64,000 nt of DNA, taken from NCBI RefSeq assembly GCF_005818865.1, contig NZ_VBRY01000003.1, positions 1-64,000 on the forward strand, in the 5' to 3' direction. This document shows positions 62,679-64,000 of this stretch, one piece after another. Numbering within the stretch: the first letter of the stretch is position 1; every line of letters begins with the position of its first letter. Under the pieces are notes generated by a model. That model made no database searches. It worked only from the letters and a program-made list of their open reading frames with translations, and had not been told where the DNA came from. A program made the position numbers and the translations under genes. Source of the stretch: Mariprofundus erugo. Lineage in GTDB: Bacteria > Pseudomonadota > Zetaproteobacteria > Mariprofundales > Mariprofundaceae.

Positions 62679-63338
62679 ATGTTCAGATTGAGATTTGTGC
62701 TGCTGGCAACACTGCTGACGCTGTCATCCTGCAGCACCATAGACGCTATTTTTGGACCGCCTCAGCCAGAGGCTCCTGTGGTTTCTGCCGCTGACTCCCA
62801 GCTGGCAAGTGAGAATCAGCAGTTGCAGTCGGAGGTCGCTACATTGCGCGACTCCCTGCAGCAGATGAAGCAGGAGATTGAGGACAAGAAGGCGGAGCAG
62901 CTGGCCAGTCAGGCTGCTGCCGAGCAGGCCGCAGCAGCGGAAGCTGTTGTGCCTGAGGATCGTCTTTGGGTGACCGTTTCATTCCGCTCCGGTCATATGG
63001 AGTTGACCCCGCAGTCGCGCAAGGCTCTGAAGGAGCTGGCCGGAAAGTTTCTGGCCAAGCCGAGAGCGCAGACTATTGCCGTACGCGGTTATACTGATGA
63101 TGAGCCGATTGGCGGTTACCCGGGCCATCGGCATAAATCCCGTCACCCTTACAAGACCAATGAAGCTCTGAGTCAGGCCAGGGCGGAGAATGTCGCCAGG
63201 GCGCTGGTGGATGCCGGTATTCCGGCTGAGTCGGTGCATGCCGAGGGGCTGGGGGCAACCAACTTTGTTGCCGATAACACGACGGATGAGGGGCGGCAGA
63301 AAAATCGCCGGGCCGAGATTCATCTGGTGAAAGGCTGA
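62679..63338 (+). CDS. OmpA-family lipoprotein
   Basis: About 219 residues. The N-terminus has a signal sequence and lipobox (LTLSSCS), so it is lipid-anchored. A coiled coil (about 40-85) leads to a C-terminal OmpA/Pal domain, which binds peptidoglycan; RGYTDDEP, SQARAENVARALVDAG, EGLGATNFVADN and NRRAEI match the family pattern. The Tyr-Thr-Asp motif and Arg at the peptidoglycan site are present. The frame opens earlier at 62616, but the lipobox and the GGGAG ahead fix the ATG at 62679. It has its own promoter and terminator. Confidence 0.92.
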   Translation: MFRLRFVLLATLLTLSSCSTIDAIFGPPQPEAPVVSAADSQLASENQQLQSEVATLRDSLQQMKQEIEDKKAEQLASQAAAEQAAAAEAVVPEDRLWVTVSFRSGHMELTPQSRKALKELAGKFLAKPRAQTIAVRGYTDDEPIGGYPGHRHKSRHPYKTNEALSQARAENVARALVDAGIPAESVHAEGLGATNFVADNTTDEGRQKNRRAEIHLVKG

Positions 63339-63355
63339 AATAAAAACTGTTCGAG

Positions 63356-63385
63356 AATAGCCCGGTTATGCCGGGCTATTTTTTT
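63356..63385 (+). terminator. Rho-independent terminator after the OmpA-family gene
   Basis: AATAGCCCGG and CCGGGCTATT form a perfect 10-bp stem around TTATG, followed by a T-run. Confidence 0.9.
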
Positions 63386-63413
63386 ATGACGCGCAGATTT
63401 TGAGGAGATGTTG

Positions 63414-64000
63414 ATGTCAGAAGGAAAGTTTGCCGGATCATCACAGCTGGTTGCCATGGTGCTTGCATCCGCGGCGCTGGTGATTTCCGTTGCTTCCGCG
63501 GTGGTGAATTACAGGCAAAATCACCTGGCCAATCTGGAGAGCAGCTTGCGTGATACCAAGGATCAGCTTCAGCTTGCTCATAATGAGATGAGTGATATGA
63601 AGCTGAAAACGATTCAGCAACTGGTGGATGCCCAGGTGGCGATCTCCGGGCGGGACAAGCTCACGGAAGAAAACAGCCAGTTAAAGGAAGAGCTGGACAG
63701 TGCACATGCGCGCATTGAGATGCTTGAGGCTCAGGTCAGATCACTGGATGACCGGTTGAGTCGTAGTGGCGCGGCTGCCGCGAATAAGCTGCCGGTAGTG
63801 GGCAAGAAGGAGGCTGCGCTACCAGCTGCTGCGCCTGCTGTCGACAAGCCTGCGGCTGTTGCCGGTCGTGCAGTCGACATTGATATCTACACCTCCAGGG
63901 TTTCATCCGCTGTGCAGAAGAAGGTGGCTGACGGGCTGAAGGCGAAAGGGTATGCGAGCAAGTTCCCGGCGCTGCCAGCCGGCATGGGGCTTACCAGTGC
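63414..64000 (+). CDS. Coiled-coil membrane protein with C-terminal alpha/beta domain, partial
   Basis: Runs off the window end; 195 codons are visible. A membrane segment lies near residues 10-30, then a long coiled coil (about 35-120), an Ala/Pro-rich linker and the start of a domain (VDIDIYTSRVSSAVQKKVAD). That domain resembles LytR_C or SPOR folds, which occur in cell-envelope proteins. GAGGAG lies about six bases before the ATG. Identity is not settled because the end is missing. Confidence 0.65.
   Translation, partial: MSEGKFAGSSQLVAMVLASAALVISVASAVVNYRQNHLANLESSLRDTKDQLQLAHNEMSDMKLKTIQQLVDAQVAISGRDKLTEENSQLKEELDSAHARIEMLEAQVRSLDDRLSRSGAAAANKLPVVGKKEAALPAAAPAVDKPAAVAGRAVDIDIYTSRVSSAVQKKVADGLKAKGYASKFPALPAGMGLTS

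Overview
The window reads as a stretch of a proteobacterial chromosome of moderately high GC content, with dense housekeeping operons and one defence island. Several traits fit a marine or iron-oxidising lineage such as the Zetaproteobacteria: a 180-kDa-class NAD glutamate dehydrogenase, system II cytochrome c maturation (ResB/CcsA), a hydrogenase-4-like membrane complex without nickel ligands, and a dxs-ispA-xseB block. This placement is inference; no rRNA or marker comparison was possible.

Layout. 1-420: tandem 224-bp repeat unit carrying a tRNA-Ser(CGA); the first tRNA copy is cut in the T-loop and the second is intact, followed by a terminator. 0.5-9.1 kb: repeat-containing lipoprotein, a 0.6-kb gene-free stretch holding a MITE-like string of hairpins, a glycosyltransferase, the large glutamate dehydrogenase, and RadC. 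9.2-14.3 kb (minus strand): ArsR with an aldehyde dehydrogenase, then SppA, a SLOG-type putative molybdenum carrier and a PfkB kinase. 14.5-20.0 kb (plus): uppP, lgt, a promoter plus rod-shaped RNA resembling 6S RNA, xseB, ispA, dxs and tlyA. 20.1-27.6 kb (minus): protein-tyrosine phosphatase, tsaB, galU, ccsA, resB, tsaC, purE and purD.

27.8-35.7 kb (minus): a tightly overlapping operon of an XRE-cupin regulator and hyfB, C, E, F, G and I homologues. The large subunit has lost three of the four nickel cysteines and no ferredoxin-type subunit is present, so this is an energy-converting-hydrogenase-related (Ehr) complex of unknown substrate. 35.8-44.4 kb: purH, glutamate-cysteine ligase, a PLP desulfhydrase/deaminase, a SIMPL protein, a receiver-PAS-GGDEF-degenerate EAL protein, a parvulin, an Ogt-like protein and a YqaA-like membrane protein.

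44.4-60.1 kb (plus): a composite type I restriction-modification island with overlapping genes. Order: hsdM1, a DUF4062/HATPase/winged-helix protein, a cluster of helically phased 11-bp iterons, hsdM2, a PD-(D/E)XK-like nuclease, hsdS, a PIN-GNAT-PUA-like fusion, an ASCH-P-loop kinase fusion, a decayed 5' end of a second hsdR, SIR2, HerA and hsdR. The hsdR remnant ends where SIR2 begins and supplies its ribosome binding site. This points to the fusion of two restriction systems and the insertion of a SIR2-HerA module. The PIN-GNAT/ASCH-kinase pair is the best candidate for an undescribed system: it combines a predicted RNase, an acetyltransferase, two modified-nucleic-acid reader folds and a kinase, inside a restriction locus as PrrC and RloC are.

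60.2-64 kb: an auxin-efflux-family transporter, SmpB, an SH3-domain periplasmic protein, an OmpA-family lipoprotein with a clear promoter and terminator, and a coiled-coil membrane protein running off the end.
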